A DNA stretch of 64,000 bases from VXPQ01 sp965116435 (lineage in GTDB: Bacteria; Bacteroidota; Rhodothermia; Rhodothermales; VXPQ01): assembly GCA_965116435.1 (NCBI GenBank), contig OZ220686.1, positions 868,001 to 932,000 of the forward strand. The letters are read 5' to 3'. The notes beneath the pieces are model-generated. The model worked only from the letters and a program-made list of their open reading frames with translations. It was not told where the DNA came from and did not search any database. This document shows positions 44,723-55,000 of the stretch, piece after piece (within the stretch, counting starts at the first letter, position 1; every line of letters starts with the position of its first letter). Made by a program: the position numbers and the translations under genes.

Positions 44723-46261
44723 TTATTCGGTCAAGCGCGCCGCCAGTGGCAGCATGGGGTCGGCGATCTCGATCATGCGCTGCACGATGCGGGCGTCGAG
44801 ATAGCGGAGGGCGGCGCGCACCTCTGGCGTGTCCTCCGCAATGAGGTTGACGCGTTCGGCGGGGTCGTCCGTCAGGTTGAACAGCTCGTCGCGGCGGGGG
44901 CTGAGCAGGTCGCGGACCAGTTTCCATTCGGGCGTCCGCCAGGCGCGCATATGGGTCCAGGACTGATGATGCGTGGAGTATTCCGCATAAAACTCCGTGG
45001 GCCAGTCCGGCGGCGCAGCGCCTTGCAACAGCGGAACGAAGGTGCGGCCCCGGAGCGTCGTCCCGGCGGACACAGCGGCCCCGCCTATTTCCGCAAGCGT
45101 GGGATACCAGTCCAGATTGCTTACGAGGGACTCCACGACCGTGCCGGGCGCAACCACACCCGGCCAGCGAACCAGCAGCGGGACGTTCAGCGAATTGTCG
45201 TACATGTTCGGGCGCTGACCCCTTGGCACATGGAACGTTCCGGCAGGCGGATCGGTCAGGATCCAATGCCCGTTCCCCTTGTGCCACATGCCGTTGTGGC
45301 CCATGCTGTAGCCATGGTCCGACGTAAAAACGACCACGGTGTTCTGCGTCAGCCCCAATTCGTCCAGCGCGTCCAGAATACGGCCCAGGTTCCGGTCCAC
45401 GCTCGCCACCGCCGCAAGATATTGGGGCATGTACCGGTTCAGTCGCCCCGTATCCAGCAAGGGGTATTCGGGATTGGGCAGGACCGGGTCGATTCCTTCG
45501 TACGGCGCCCAGTCTTCTTCGGGCAAGGGAAGCCAGGCGGCATGCGGCGCCCGATAGTGGAGCGAAAGCAGAAACGGCTCCTCCCGGTGCTCCTGCAGAA
45601 ATTCGATGGCCCGGTCCGTGAAAATATCCTGGGGAAATCCCTCGTGCACCGCCGTCGCGCCATCCTCTTCAAGCACGGCGTCGCGCGGCGGAATGCCCCC
45701 GGCGCGAAATCCGAAGAAATAGTCGTACCCCATCGCGAGGGGATGCTGGTGGTCCCGGGTTCCAAGATGCCATTTCCCGATCAGCCCGGTGGCGTACCCT
45801 TCCTGATTCAGCAGATCGACCCAGGTGAGCAGGCCCGAATCCAGGCCAAGGTCCACCTCGCGCTGCGGGTGAATCCAGTCCCGTATGCCCAGCTCCGAGC
45901 CGTAGCGGCCCGTCAACAGTTCGGCCCGGGACGGGCTGCACACGGGCGTCGCCACAAAGGCGTTGCGGAAAAAGGCGCCCTCCCCCGCCAGGCGGTGCAT
46001 GTGGGGCGTGTGCAAATCCGGGTGCCCGGCGCCCAGCACGGCGAAATCCTCGGGAGCGGCCTGCAGGGCGTCTCCGATGGACTCCGCCAGCGGATGGCCT
46101 TCCGCGCCCAGCGCCCACGGCGCCTGGTCGTCGGTCATTATGAAAAGAATGTTGGGCTTGCCCGGCGCGTGCTGTGCGTCGGCGGCCGGCGCATCCTGGC
46201 CCGCCGCCGCCGGAAAAACCAGCGCAGCCGAAACCCATAGGGCCAATAGTGTGCGCGCCAT
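44723..46261 (-). CDS. Secreted sulfatase (FGly type)
   Basis: 512 residues with a signal peptide (cleavage near AAAG, residue 21). Metal-site Asp pair in 'FIMTDDQAPWALGAEG'; FGly motif C108-S-P-S-R112 followed by AELLTGR; 'GKWHLGTRDHQHP' and 'TSDHGYSMGHNGMWHKG' complete a normal active site. It ends near the sulfatase fold with no extra domain. The start is 5 bp after the stop of the DUF5916 gene, so they are co-transcribed. Periplasmic or secreted hydrolase of sulfate esters; the substrate is unknown but the pair of sulfatases suggests a sulfated polysaccharide. Confidence 0.92.
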   Translation of the reverse strand: MARTLLALWVSAALVFPAAAGQDAPAADAQHAPGKPNILFIMTDDQAPWALGAEGHPLAESIGDALQAAPEDFAVLGAGHPDLHTPHMHRLAGEGAFFRNAFVATPVCSPSRAELLTGRYGSELGIRDWIHPQREVDLGLDSGLLTWVDLLNQEGYATGLIGKWHLGTRDHQHPLAMGYDYFFGFRAGGIPPRDAVLEEDGATAVHEGFPQDIFTDRAIEFLQEHREEPFLLSLHYRAPHAAWLPLPEEDWAPYEGIDPVLPNPEYPLLDTGRLNRYMPQYLAAVASVDRNLGRILDALDELGLTQNTVVVFTSDHGYSMGHNGMWHKGNGHWILTDPPAGTFHVPRGQRPNMYDNSLNVPLLVRWPGVVAPGTVVESLVSNLDWYPTLAEIGGAAVSAGTTLRGRTFVPLLQGAAPPDWPTEFYAEYSTHHQSWTHMRAWRTPEWKLVRDLLSPRRDELFNLTDDPAERVNLIAEDTPEVRAALRYLDARIVQRMIEIADPMLPLAARLTE

Positions 46262-46266
46262 GTCGC

Positions 46267-48540
46267 CTACAAACGATAGGTGTAATTGAGTTTAAGCGAG
46301 GCGCCCTGCGAAACGGTCGCCAGATCGCGGTCGCGGTTGTCGAACAGCCCGCCGCCCCTGCTCTCCCAGTTGTGCCGATACACAAGAAAAATATTCGATC
46401 CCGGCCGCACGATCCAGCGTACCCGCGCAAAAAGCCCCACCAGTTCGCTCACGTCATCGTACTGGATTTGCATTAGGGCGGACACGAAGGGCGTCGGGTC
46501 CCATTCGGTTTCGATTTCATAGACGTTCGCGGTAAATGCGCCCCGGGGCAAGTCCACGTCGTTGTATCCGATGCTGGTCCCGACACTGACGCCGGCGCTC
46601 GGACGAAACGTCGTGCGGACGGAAACCTCCGTGCTGGAGCCATCCCAGAATTCTCCCCATTCCACGCCGCCGTATATGGAAACCTTCCGGCGGCCCGCCG
46701 TGAAGCCCCCCACGGAATACCGCTGCACGGTATAGCCGCCCGGCAAAATCTCAACCCCGTCGCTAACCTCAAATGCATCGTCGAGTTCCTCGAACCGACG
46801 CGTAGCCTCGATGGACACGCGGTCGCCGCTTTCGAATTCGATGCCGAGTACATCCACTTCCCATTCCCGCTGTTCGGGAACGCCGGTGTCCATAGCGACC
46901 AGATGCCGGTATTGCAGCCCGAAACCCAGCTGCCGGACCTGCTTGATCCGGGCGGGCCGGGGCTGCCAGTTGATGCGCGGCTCGACGCGGCGGAAATTGT
47001 TGCGCGACACGAAACCCGCCTGCGGATCGTACTCGGCGCCGAATTCCCGATAAGAAATGTGGCCGGACCAGATATCGTTGGGAAAATTGAAGCGGAGGCC
47101 CCGTGCGGACAGGTCGTTCAGCGAGTGGTCCTCGTTCGGATCGACATTGGAATTGACGACGGCGAAAAGTTCGACTTCGGCGTTCTTGTCTCCCAGAAAA
47201 TGCCGGGTCGCGAGGTGCGCGTCCACGCCGACCGTATGTCCGGTTTCCGGGGCAAAGCCCATGGCGTCTTCCGACGCGGCGCGACGCGTATAGATCGCTC
47301 CGATGGTGGACTGTTCGAAAACGGGATGCCGCACGCGGGCCACCGTAAACTGTTCGCTGGGAATCTCGACGTTTTCCCCGTCTTCGTCCTCGTAGGTCAA
47401 ATCCCCAACGCCCACCTGAAAAAAGCCTACGTCGGTCTTGCCCACCTGCCCGGTCATGCGCATGCCGTAGTTGATAGGCACGGGCTGCCCATCCACCAAC
47501 CCGATGTTGCGCGAAAAGAACGGCGTGGGGTTGCTGCGCGGGGCGAAGGAAAAAATGCCGGCGCCTTCCAGAAAGAATCCGCGTTGCTCGGGGAAGCGGA
47601 GCGGGAAGCGCGTCAGGTTCACGCGCCGCTGATCCGCCTCGACTTCGGCGAAATCGGTGTTGAACGAGAGCGACGCGCGGAGGCTGGGCGTTACGCTGTA
47701 GTTCAGGTCCAGGCTGACGTCGCCGGGATACGTTACGGGGTCGGCGTTTCCGGGGGTCTTGCGCCAGCTCCCGATGGCGGACGGGACCGCCTCCAGCCCA
47801 AGGCCCTGGGACATATCCCGAAGCCCAGTCAGCGTGCCTGCGAAAATCGGGCGCAACAGCCCTTCGTTGCGGCGCCACCCTCGCCAAAGCATTTCTTCGT
47901 TCGCACGCCGGATCGTGCGCTGGAAATTGATGCCCCATGCATCCGATCCCGGATCGAAATTCAGCGTCCGGAACGGGATGCTCGCTTCCAGCGACCATCC
48001 GTCGGGGCGGCGGGCCGTGCGTACGTCCCAGATGCCGTTCCAGGCGCGCCCCCCGCTGCTGAAAAACGAGGTGCTGCCGCCGACAAGGAGCGCATCGCCC
48101 CGCATTCCGTTTGGATTCGTCTCGAAAAAATACCCGGTCCGGCCATCCCCGAACGTGTCCAGAATCCACATGAACCGGTCGTCGGTGTACAAGAAGGCGT
48201 CGCGGCGCTTCTGGTGCGCAATGACGCTGTCGGGATCGTCGTACAGAATGGCCCCAACGTACAGCCTGTCCTCGTCGTATGCGATGCGGACTTCCGTGCG
48301 GCGGGAAGGGGACGCCCCTTCGACCGGCTCCTGTTGCGTAAAATCGTCGACCGGGACGGCGCGGCCCCAGACATCCTCGGTAATGCGTCCGTCCAGATCA
48401 ATCCGGTCCTCGTCGGCCAGTCGATGCGCCTGGACCTCGGGAAGCGCATCGTCTGCGGACGCCTGGGCGAACGCAGGGACGGACCATGCCGCAAGGAGGC
48501 ACCCGGCCCACAGCAAGGGCAAGACAACGAGGGGCTTCAA
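46267..48540 (-). CDS. DUF5916 outer-membrane-barrel protein with CBM9-like N-terminus
   Basis: 757 residues. Signal peptide to about residue 26 (PAFAQ). Residues about 35-230 form a family-9 carbohydrate-binding-like domain ('RIDLDGRITEDVWGRAVPV', 'VRIAYDEDRLYVGAILYDD'). The rest (about 235-757) is DUF5916, with 'LDLNYSVTPSLRASLSFNTDFAEVEAD' and 'FPEQRGFFLEGAGIF', ending 'LKLNYTYRL', a barrel-type terminus. The family is widespread in Bacteroidota and functionally uncharacterised; ligand or glycan binding at the outer membrane is a reasonable inference given the adjoining sulfatase. It lies 6 bp after the ExbB-like gene. Confidence 0.85.
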   Translation of the reverse strand: MKPLVVLPLLWAGCLLAAWSVPAFAQASADDALPEVQAHRLADEDRIDLDGRITEDVWGRAVPVDDFTQQEPVEGASPSRRTEVRIAYDEDRLYVGAILYDDPDSVIAHQKRRDAFLYTDDRFMWILDTFGDGRTGYFFETNPNGMRGDALLVGGSTSFFSSGGRAWNGIWDVRTARRPDGWSLEASIPFRTLNFDPGSDAWGINFQRTIRRANEEMLWRGWRRNEGLLRPIFAGTLTGLRDMSQGLGLEAVPSAIGSWRKTPGNADPVTYPGDVSLDLNYSVTPSLRASLSFNTDFAEVEADQRRVNLTRFPLRFPEQRGFFLEGAGIFSFAPRSNPTPFFSRNIGLVDGQPVPINYGMRMTGQVGKTDVGFFQVGVGDLTYEDEDGENVEIPSEQFTVARVRHPVFEQSTIGAIYTRRAASEDAMGFAPETGHTVGVDAHLATRHFLGDKNAEVELFAVVNSNVDPNEDHSLNDLSARGLRFNFPNDIWSGHISYREFGAEYDPQAGFVSRNNFRRVEPRINWQPRPARIKQVRQLGFGLQYRHLVAMDTGVPEQREWEVDVLGIEFESGDRVSIEATRRFEELDDAFEVSDGVEILPGGYTVQRYSVGGFTAGRRKVSIYGGVEWGEFWDGSSTEVSVRTTFRPSAGVSVGTSIGYNDVDLPRGAFTANVYEIETEWDPTPFVSALMQIQYDDVSELVGLFARVRWIVRPGSNIFLVYRHNWESRGGGLFDNRDRDLATVSQGASLKLNYTYRL

Positions 48541-48546
48541 GGGTTT

Positions 48547-49251
48547 TCAGGCGTCATGTTGCGGCGGGGCTTTTTTCCGCGTCAAGCCGTAGGCGATGGC
48601 GACAGCCCAGGTCTGGAGTTCCTTGTACCGTTTGCGGACCTGCGCCTGCAGAAAAATATTGACCGGCCACAACAGGAGGCGCACGCACATGGCCAGCATC
48701 GTCGAGACGACCGCAATGCCCAGACCCACCAGGTCCGAGGCGGCGTGGCGACTGCCGCTGGTGAAAAGCACGAATATGCCCCAAAGCGTCCCCAGCAACC
48801 CGAGGCTGAGCGCAATGTAGACCACCGCCGTAATGTACCGGTCTATCTCCTTGTAGGTGTCATGGTCGAACCCGATGTAACGCAACGCATAGTCGAGCAT
48901 GCTCTGCGGCGTGCCTCCCCGCGCTTGCTCTTCCAGCAGGCGCTCGCCCGCACGGCGATAGGGATTGTTGGGGTGCGCCGAATCAAGCGTCTCCTGCAAA
49001 CCCTGCACCGACAAGCCGGACGCCTCCAGCTGCAACAACGCCTTGCTGCCTCTCCACTGCCGGAAATAGCGCACATACGCCGAGCACAGAAAGAACAGCC
49101 CGATCAAAAAAGCGGCGGCGAGCGGGTACTCGAAACCCTGCGCATAGCCGAACAAGTCCCATATAGAGGTAGCCAGGAAGCTGCTCCCTATCTCCTGGGA
49201 AGGCACAGCGAGCGTCGTATCCGCGACCTGGGGCGAAACAGATTGTATCAT
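48547..49251 (-). CDS. MotA/TolQ/ExbB proton channel family protein
   Basis: 234 residues with three to four membrane helices: about 45-60 ('PLAAAFLIGLFFLCSAYV'), and the diagnostic pair 'LSLGLLGTLWGIFVLF' (about 145-165) and 'VGLGIAVVSTMLAMCVRLLLWPVNIF' (about 175-205), a match to the ExbB/TolQ/MotA core including the GLLGT and small-residue second helix. Such channels power TonB or Tol machines with a partner (ExbD/TolR); none is adjacent. It is the first gene of the ExbB-DUF5916-sulfatase group, starting 86 bp after the usher-like gene. Confidence 0.85.
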   Translation of the reverse strand: MIQSVSPQVADTTLAVPSQEIGSSFLATSIWDLFGYAQGFEYPLAAAFLIGLFFLCSAYVRYFRQWRGSKALLQLEASGLSVQGLQETLDSAHPNNPYRRAGERLLEEQARGGTPQSMLDYALRYIGFDHDTYKEIDRYITAVVYIALSLGLLGTLWGIFVLFTSGSRHAASDLVGLGIAVVSTMLAMCVRLLLWPVNIFLQAQVRKRYKELQTWAVAIAYGLTRKKAPPQHDA

Positions 49252-49337
49252 CGTGTTGGGGGTAAGTACGAGTTAAAAGAAAGCATAGCGAGACCAGCAG
49301 GGAAGGGGAGGCAAAGAAATACGTACCCGGTTGCGCG

Positions 49338-51899
49338 TCAAGGCCTTACGAGTACATTCTGGACAGACCCGTCTTCCACTTCGATCTCTTGGGTAAAGGC
49401 CTGAAGGTCTTCTCGACCAAGCACGTCTCTGAGTTCAAGGCGATACACGCCGGGCGGCAAAAGAACTGAGAATAAAGCTTCCTGAGATACTTCGGAACTC
49501 AGCACTTCTTCATTTCCCTGGAAGAAAACAACGCTGGCCTGCGTGGGCGAGCTCAGCGGCAAATCCTCAATGACTCCCTGTACGATGGTGTTCTTGAGTA
49601 CGGGGATGTCAACGCGCTTCGTCGATCCGGGATCCGATATGAAACTGAACGTCGTGCCCGTAGGCAGGTGCAGCGACGGGTCCGTCAGGGACGTCGGGTC
49701 GATAACCACCTGATACGCCGTACTGGGCGCCAGGAAATCGGCGCGCACGACGGTCGAGTCCACGCGCTGGACGCGGGCCTTGACAACCTTGATGTCGAGG
49801 TCTTCCACCAGCGCTTCTTCCTCGTCCCTGCGGCCGTCCCGGTCTACGTCGTAGTACGCTTGCAGGAGCGCGCTGCTGCGCATGTGCGCCTGGCGACTGA
49901 ACCGCAGGGGCCGCGCCAGTTCCATGGAGCCATAGAAACTCTGCCGGTGGTAATAGGAGCCGGATTCCGCCGACGAATGATTGTTGAGGCTCACCCACGG
50001 GGCGTCGAAGCGCAACGTAACGGCGAATTCCGAGTTCTTGCGCGCAAGATCATAGCCGCCGCGCAAGCCCATGGACACCTTCTTGTAGTAGGCGTACAAT
50101 GTCGCCCCGGCAAAGTCGAGTTGCTCCTGTACCCCTCCGTCCGCTTGCAGCCCCATACGGCCGCGCAGTCCCTTGCGGGAAACGGCGCGCGTGAGCGTGG
50201 CCCGCCAGTTCATGCGAATATCATTTTCCGAGTCCATGCCCGTTTGACTTTGCGTGGCGCCCACCGTAACGAGCGCGCTGGCCTTGCCCGGCAGCGGCAA
50301 CGTGGTGGAGCCGCTCAGGTTCAGGCTTTCGGAGCCGACAAACGTTTTGACCTGCGAGCCATTCAGAAAAAGGCTCAGCCGCCGCACGCCCAAACCCAGC
50401 TGCCCCTGAAACCGTCTCTTGTAGTACGAAAGTATCGGCTCGTCGGAAAACTCGGCTTCCGTTTGCAGGGACACGCGCCCGATGGACATGCGCATGGAAG
50501 TCCGACCGGCTTTCAGGGGCAAGGCCACCTCGGCGCTTGTGGTCAGGAAGCCCCACTGGTTGCGCGTCAATCCGACCATCGTGGTCGTGAGGGAATCAAG
50601 GCGTATGAAGGCCGCCTTGGCGGATAAACTCTGGGTGAGGCCGTAGCGCAACTGCCCGAATCCAAAGAGGTCGTCGTTGCTTTGATTATTTAGCCCGCCT
50701 TGATTGTTTAGCCCACCCTGCACATCGTACCAAAGCGCGCCGGGGGGCAACAGTTCCTCCCCGATGAAAAGGTGGCGCGTCACGGTGGTGGGGGCGCCGC
50801 CGCCCGGAGGAACGATTTCGAGCATCGCCGTCGAGGAGCCGTAATAGGCAGGAATGCGCAATTCGTAACGCCCTTGCGCATCCGCCCGGACCCGGTCCGC
50901 AAGCACCCCGCCCACCGAGGCGGCAATGACGGCGTCAGGCTCCGCAATGCCGCGTATCACCGCTTCCCGCTGAATGTCCCGCAACGAAATAGGGATGTTG
51001 CTCAGGCGAAAGCCGTCGAAGGTCGTGCGCAGCGGCCATTCGTACAGGCTCATGCGCCCCAGTTCCACGCGCTTGAGCACGGGAGAATTCGGGAAATCAA
51101 GCAGATAATTCAGCGAACGAAACCGCGTATTCAGTTTGCGGCCATTAGCCCCATCAGCCACCGACATGAATCCTTCGGCGGCGAGGCGCCCGCCCAATGC
51201 ATTCGAATGCACCCGGAAGCCTCCGTTGTAATCGGCGTTGCTCTCCGTGCGTTTGCTGCGCGTCAGGCGATAGTTGACGTGCGTGTTGCCCAGCAACCGG
51301 CGGGAACGACCGTAGAGCATCGGGCCGCGTACATGGCCGCCGGAAGGGGCCGGCCTGCCGAGCACAGCATTGTCCAGCGACGCCATCGCCGTAGAAAGCC
51401 GGATATGCAGCGTGGACGGATCGAACCGCATGGCGCCGGGCGTGAAAATCGACTGCACGCCTTCCAGCGAAACATAATAGCTCCCTTCGCTCATAAAAAA
51501 GTCGTCCTCCGTCAACTCAATGGGCTCCATCGTGTCCTGCACTACGCGGCCCGACGAAAAATTGACGGAAAATATACGTCCCGGGTCGCTGGCCTCGACC
51601 GTCGAATCCCCCTCAACGACGTCGAAACCGAGGCGGTCGAAAAAATCCGCCATATCGAGGTAATATTTCTCGACCCCGGCGTCCCACCAGGCGAGCACAA
51701 AACCCGAAGCATGCAGAGCGCCCGGCGTACTTATCGTCCAGGGAGTTTCTTGCAAAAACCGAACGGGCCTCTCTGGACCCTGCGCTTGCGGCTCCTGCGC
51801 AAACGCTTGCGGACAGTACGTCACACCAAGCAACAGCAACATACAGAGCGCCCGACGAAGCCAGACAGGCCTCGATACAACCGGAAAAAAATTTATCAT
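49338..51899 (-). CDS. Fimbrial usher-like outer-membrane protein
   Basis: 853 residues with a signal peptide (cleavage near AFAQ, residue 35). The N-terminal domain (about 45-165) resembles alternate/CS1-type usher starts ('VLAWWDAGVEKYYLDMADFF', then 'FDPSTLHIRLSTAMASL'). A barrel region follows ('NTHVNYRLTRSKR', 'LLDFPNSPVLKRVELGRM'). The middle domain reads like the usher plug/Ig insert: 'ADRVRADAQGRYELRIPAYY', 'MLEIVPPGGG', and right after it 'LLPPGALWYDVQGGL', equivalent to the classical LRPGQLRYSV. The C-terminal about 160 residues are Ig-like ('AYYDVDRDGRRDEEEALVED', 'LLPPGVYRLELRD'). I call it usher-like on this order of motifs; sequence-profile searching was not possible. It adjoins the two giant repeat proteins. 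Confidence 0.7.
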   Translation of the reverse strand: MINFFPVVSRPVWLRRALCMLLLLGVTYCPQAFAQEPQAQGPERPVRFLQETPWTISTPGALHASGFVLAWWDAGVEKYYLDMADFFDRLGFDVVEGDSTVEASDPGRIFSVNFSSGRVVQDTMEPIELTEDDFFMSEGSYYVSLEGVQSIFTPGAMRFDPSTLHIRLSTAMASLDNAVLGRPAPSGGHVRGPMLYGRSRRLLGNTHVNYRLTRSKRTESNADYNGGFRVHSNALGGRLAAEGFMSVADGANGRKLNTRFRSLNYLLDFPNSPVLKRVELGRMSLYEWPLRTTFDGFRLSNIPISLRDIQREAVIRGIAEPDAVIAASVGGVLADRVRADAQGRYELRIPAYYGSSTAMLEIVPPGGGAPTTVTRHLFIGEELLPPGALWYDVQGGLNNQGGLNNQSNDDLFGFGQLRYGLTQSLSAKAAFIRLDSLTTTMVGLTRNQWGFLTTSAEVALPLKAGRTSMRMSIGRVSLQTEAEFSDEPILSYYKRRFQGQLGLGVRRLSLFLNGSQVKTFVGSESLNLSGSTTLPLPGKASALVTVGATQSQTGMDSENDIRMNWRATLTRAVSRKGLRGRMGLQADGGVQEQLDFAGATLYAYYKKVSMGLRGGYDLARKNSEFAVTLRFDAPWVSLNNHSSAESGSYYHRQSFYGSMELARPLRFSRQAHMRSSALLQAYYDVDRDGRRDEEEALVEDLDIKVVKARVQRVDSTVVRADFLAPSTAYQVVIDPTSLTDPSLHLPTGTTFSFISDPGSTKRVDIPVLKNTIVQGVIEDLPLSSPTQASVVFFQGNEEVLSSEVSQEALFSVLLPPGVYRLELRDVLGREDLQAFTQEIEVEDGSVQNVLVRP

Positions 51900-52034
51900 G
51901 GGGGGTGGACAAACGTTGCCTGATTTGTTGCGCGTTAGTTAAAGGTTTTCTGTACCCTCATCCCCCTGTTTAGGATCCGCAGAAACAAGCATCCGCGTAA
52001 AAATTCGGGGTTACGTACGTAAAAATTGCGATAT
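51900..52034. other. 135-bp gap between the first giant gene and the usher-like gene
   Basis: It contains CGTAAAAATT twice (around 51996 and 52018), but no convincing promoter or terminator hairpin was seen. The short distance allows co-transcription of the giant gene and the usher-like gene. Confidence 0.4.
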
Positions 52035-55000
52035 TCAGGGTTTTCTGGCCAGGGCGGCGGTCTCCAGTGTTTGCCCGGGGGACGGGGTGGCGCCCTCCAG
52101 CGTTTGCCCGGGGGTCGGGGCGGCGACTTCCAATGTTTGCCCAAGGTTCGGGGCGGCGGTCTCGGGGGATGCAGGCGATGTAGCGCTGTTCGGGGCGCCG
52201 CCGATCCTGCCGATCCGGCTATCCCGCTGCGACGCATCCCACGGAACCGACACGGGTTTGGAGATGCGGCTCGACCCGGACGATCTGCCGGACGACGCGC
52301 CGGACGAAATAAAGCGCAAAAACACCGTCTCGCCCTCCGGCGTTCTCGTCAGTGGCATCCGCACCCGGCTGCGCGTGTACACCAATGTCTGACGGCGGCC
52401 CAGCTCCCTGCCGTCCCCGGCGTACGCCACCACCTCGCCAAAGAAGGGCGCGCCTTCCGTCTCCACCAGAAACGTCGCCGACGGCGAAGTCCCTTCCGAA
52501 ACAGAAATGAGCTCCGCCCGCAGCGACGGCGCAGCCTCGTCCGGCGCGTACGCCCCCGGGATGCGCATCGTTACATGAGCCGTCTTGCCGACCGTCGCCG
52601 CCTGTGGGAGCTGGTCGGTGCGGACATACTGATGCGGAGCCGACGTAATCTCGAAAAACGCCGCATAGCCGCTTGCCGTCAGCGACGCAAGCGTGTCCGC
52701 CCGCACGCCGTACCGCATCAACCCCTCCTCGCTGGGCGCCCCCATCGACGCAAGCGTATCCTCCCGCACCCCGTACCGCACGGCGCCCTCCACGCCCGGC
52801 GCCCCCATCAAGGCCAACGCCTCTTCCCGTATTCCGTACCGAATCACGCCCTCTTCGCCCGGCATAAGGATCAATGTCCTCGGATAGATATCCACCAGCG
52901 ACGACAAATCGCCTAATCGTGAACGCGACGGGTCCTCTACCAACGTCTCCCGGCCATCCTCCGTCGCCTCGGCGTACCCGAAACGAGCGGATATGGAGAT
53001 TTCTTGCGGGATCAGCGACACATTCGAGAACGCAAACGCGCCCGATGGAGCCTCTTGCGTCAGGTACGCCACATCCGGGGAGATGCGGACGTTCTGCGCC
53101 TCCGTCAAACGCATCGAAACCTCGTCCGGCCCCGCGAAACGAACGCCCTCGGCGCCAGCCAGCATTGCGTGCTGCGTTGGCGCGACGTCCACCGCTACCT
53201 CTATGGAATGCGTCTCCTCGCCCGAAGCCGTGCGCAGAATAACGTGCATATTCCCCGCATAGCGTCCCGGAATCGCCCCGGACAGATCCAGCTCGCCCCC
53301 GAAGAGCAGCAGGCGGCAATCCGATTCCGAAAGACGTGCCTGGGTATGCAAACCGCCGATCGCCTGCGAGGAAAGCGACTCGCACGACTCCGCAACAGAC
53401 CAACGCGGCGACAGCGACAGAAATGCGGGCGCGCCCATGTTGTCGCGCATGCGGCGCAGCGTCACCGGGGTAACCAGTTCGATGGACAACGCCAGCGCCT
53501 CGGCCTCGGCTTCGTTCTCATCCAGTGACAGGGCGCCGTCCAGTGACAGCGTCATTCTCCCTGCATGGTGCGGGCCCGACACGCTTGTCGATATCTGCTC
53601 GCTCAATGGATCCAGCGACACCCGTGCATCCGAGGATTGCACCCCGAAACGCAAGGACGAAACGCTTACCCGCACCCCCAGCGCGGACGGATCGCCTGAG
53701 GAGGCGACAGGTTCCGGGGCAGGCGGATCGCCTGAGGAGACGACAGGTTCCGGCGAAGGCGGCGCTATCCTGTTCAACACCGTCACGGTGACTTCCACCG
53801 TCGCGTCGTCCGCATGGTCCGCGGAGACGGTCAACAGATATTCGTACGTCTCGTCCGCGCCTACCGAATCCGGCGCCGCGAACGTCGGCGAAGCGATGTC
53901 CAACGCGCTCAAGAGGTCCGTGTCCGCCGTCGCACCCGTGGTGTTGAGCGGCGTCCAGGCATATTCGTACCCGGAACTCTCAGAAGCGCCAGACGCACCG
54001 GACGCCGAGCAGTCCAATAGAATGTCCTCCGACCCCTCGTAGACCGAATACGGATTCCCCGCACAGACGAGCGCCAATGTGGCTTTGTTCAGCACTGTGA
54101 CGGTCACTTCCACGGTCGCGGGGTCCGCATTTTCCGCAGAGACCGTCAACAGATATTCGTACGTCTCGTCCGCAGCCACTTCGGCGGGCACCGCGAACGT
54201 CGGCGAAGCGATGTCCAACGCGCTCAAGAGCTCCGTACCCACCGTCGCGCCCGTGGTGTTGAGCGGCGTCCAGGCATATTCGTAGTCCGAACGCTCCAGC
54301 GCGCCAGGCGCCCCAGGTTCCCCCGACGCCGAGCAGTCCAATAGAATGTCCTCCGACCCTTCATACGCCGAATACGGATTCCCCGCGCACGCCAACGCCA
54401 ACGCGGCCTTGTTCAGCACCGTGACGGTCACTTCCACGGTCGCGGGGTCCGCATTTTCCGCAGAGACGGTCAACAGATATTCATACGTCTCGTCCGCAGC
54501 CACGGCAGCGGGCACCGCGAACGTCGGCGAAGCGATGTCCAACGCGCTCAAGAGGTCCGTGTCCGCCGCCGCGCCCGTGGTGTTGAGCGGCTTCCAGGCA
54601 TATTCGTACCCGGAACTCTCAGAAGCGCCAGACGCACCGGACGCTGAGCAATCCAATAGAATGTCCTCCGACCCTTCATACGCCGAATACGGATTCCCTG
54701 CGCAGACGAGCGCCAACGCGCCCTTGTTCAGCACCGTGACGGTCACTTCCGCCGTAGCAGGGTCCGCATGTTCCGCCGATACGGTTACCTGATATTCGTA
54801 CCGCGTCGTCTGCGGCACGTCCTCCGGCACGAAGAACGTCGGCGAGGCGATGTCCGTCCGGCTCAACAGGTCCGTGTCCGCCAGCGCGCCCGTGTTGTTG
54901 AGAAGCGTCCATACGTACTCGTACTCCGAACCCGCCAGCGCCCCAGCTCCTCCAGGTCCTCCAGACGCCGCGCACGCCAGCGCAATGTCCGGCGATCCTT

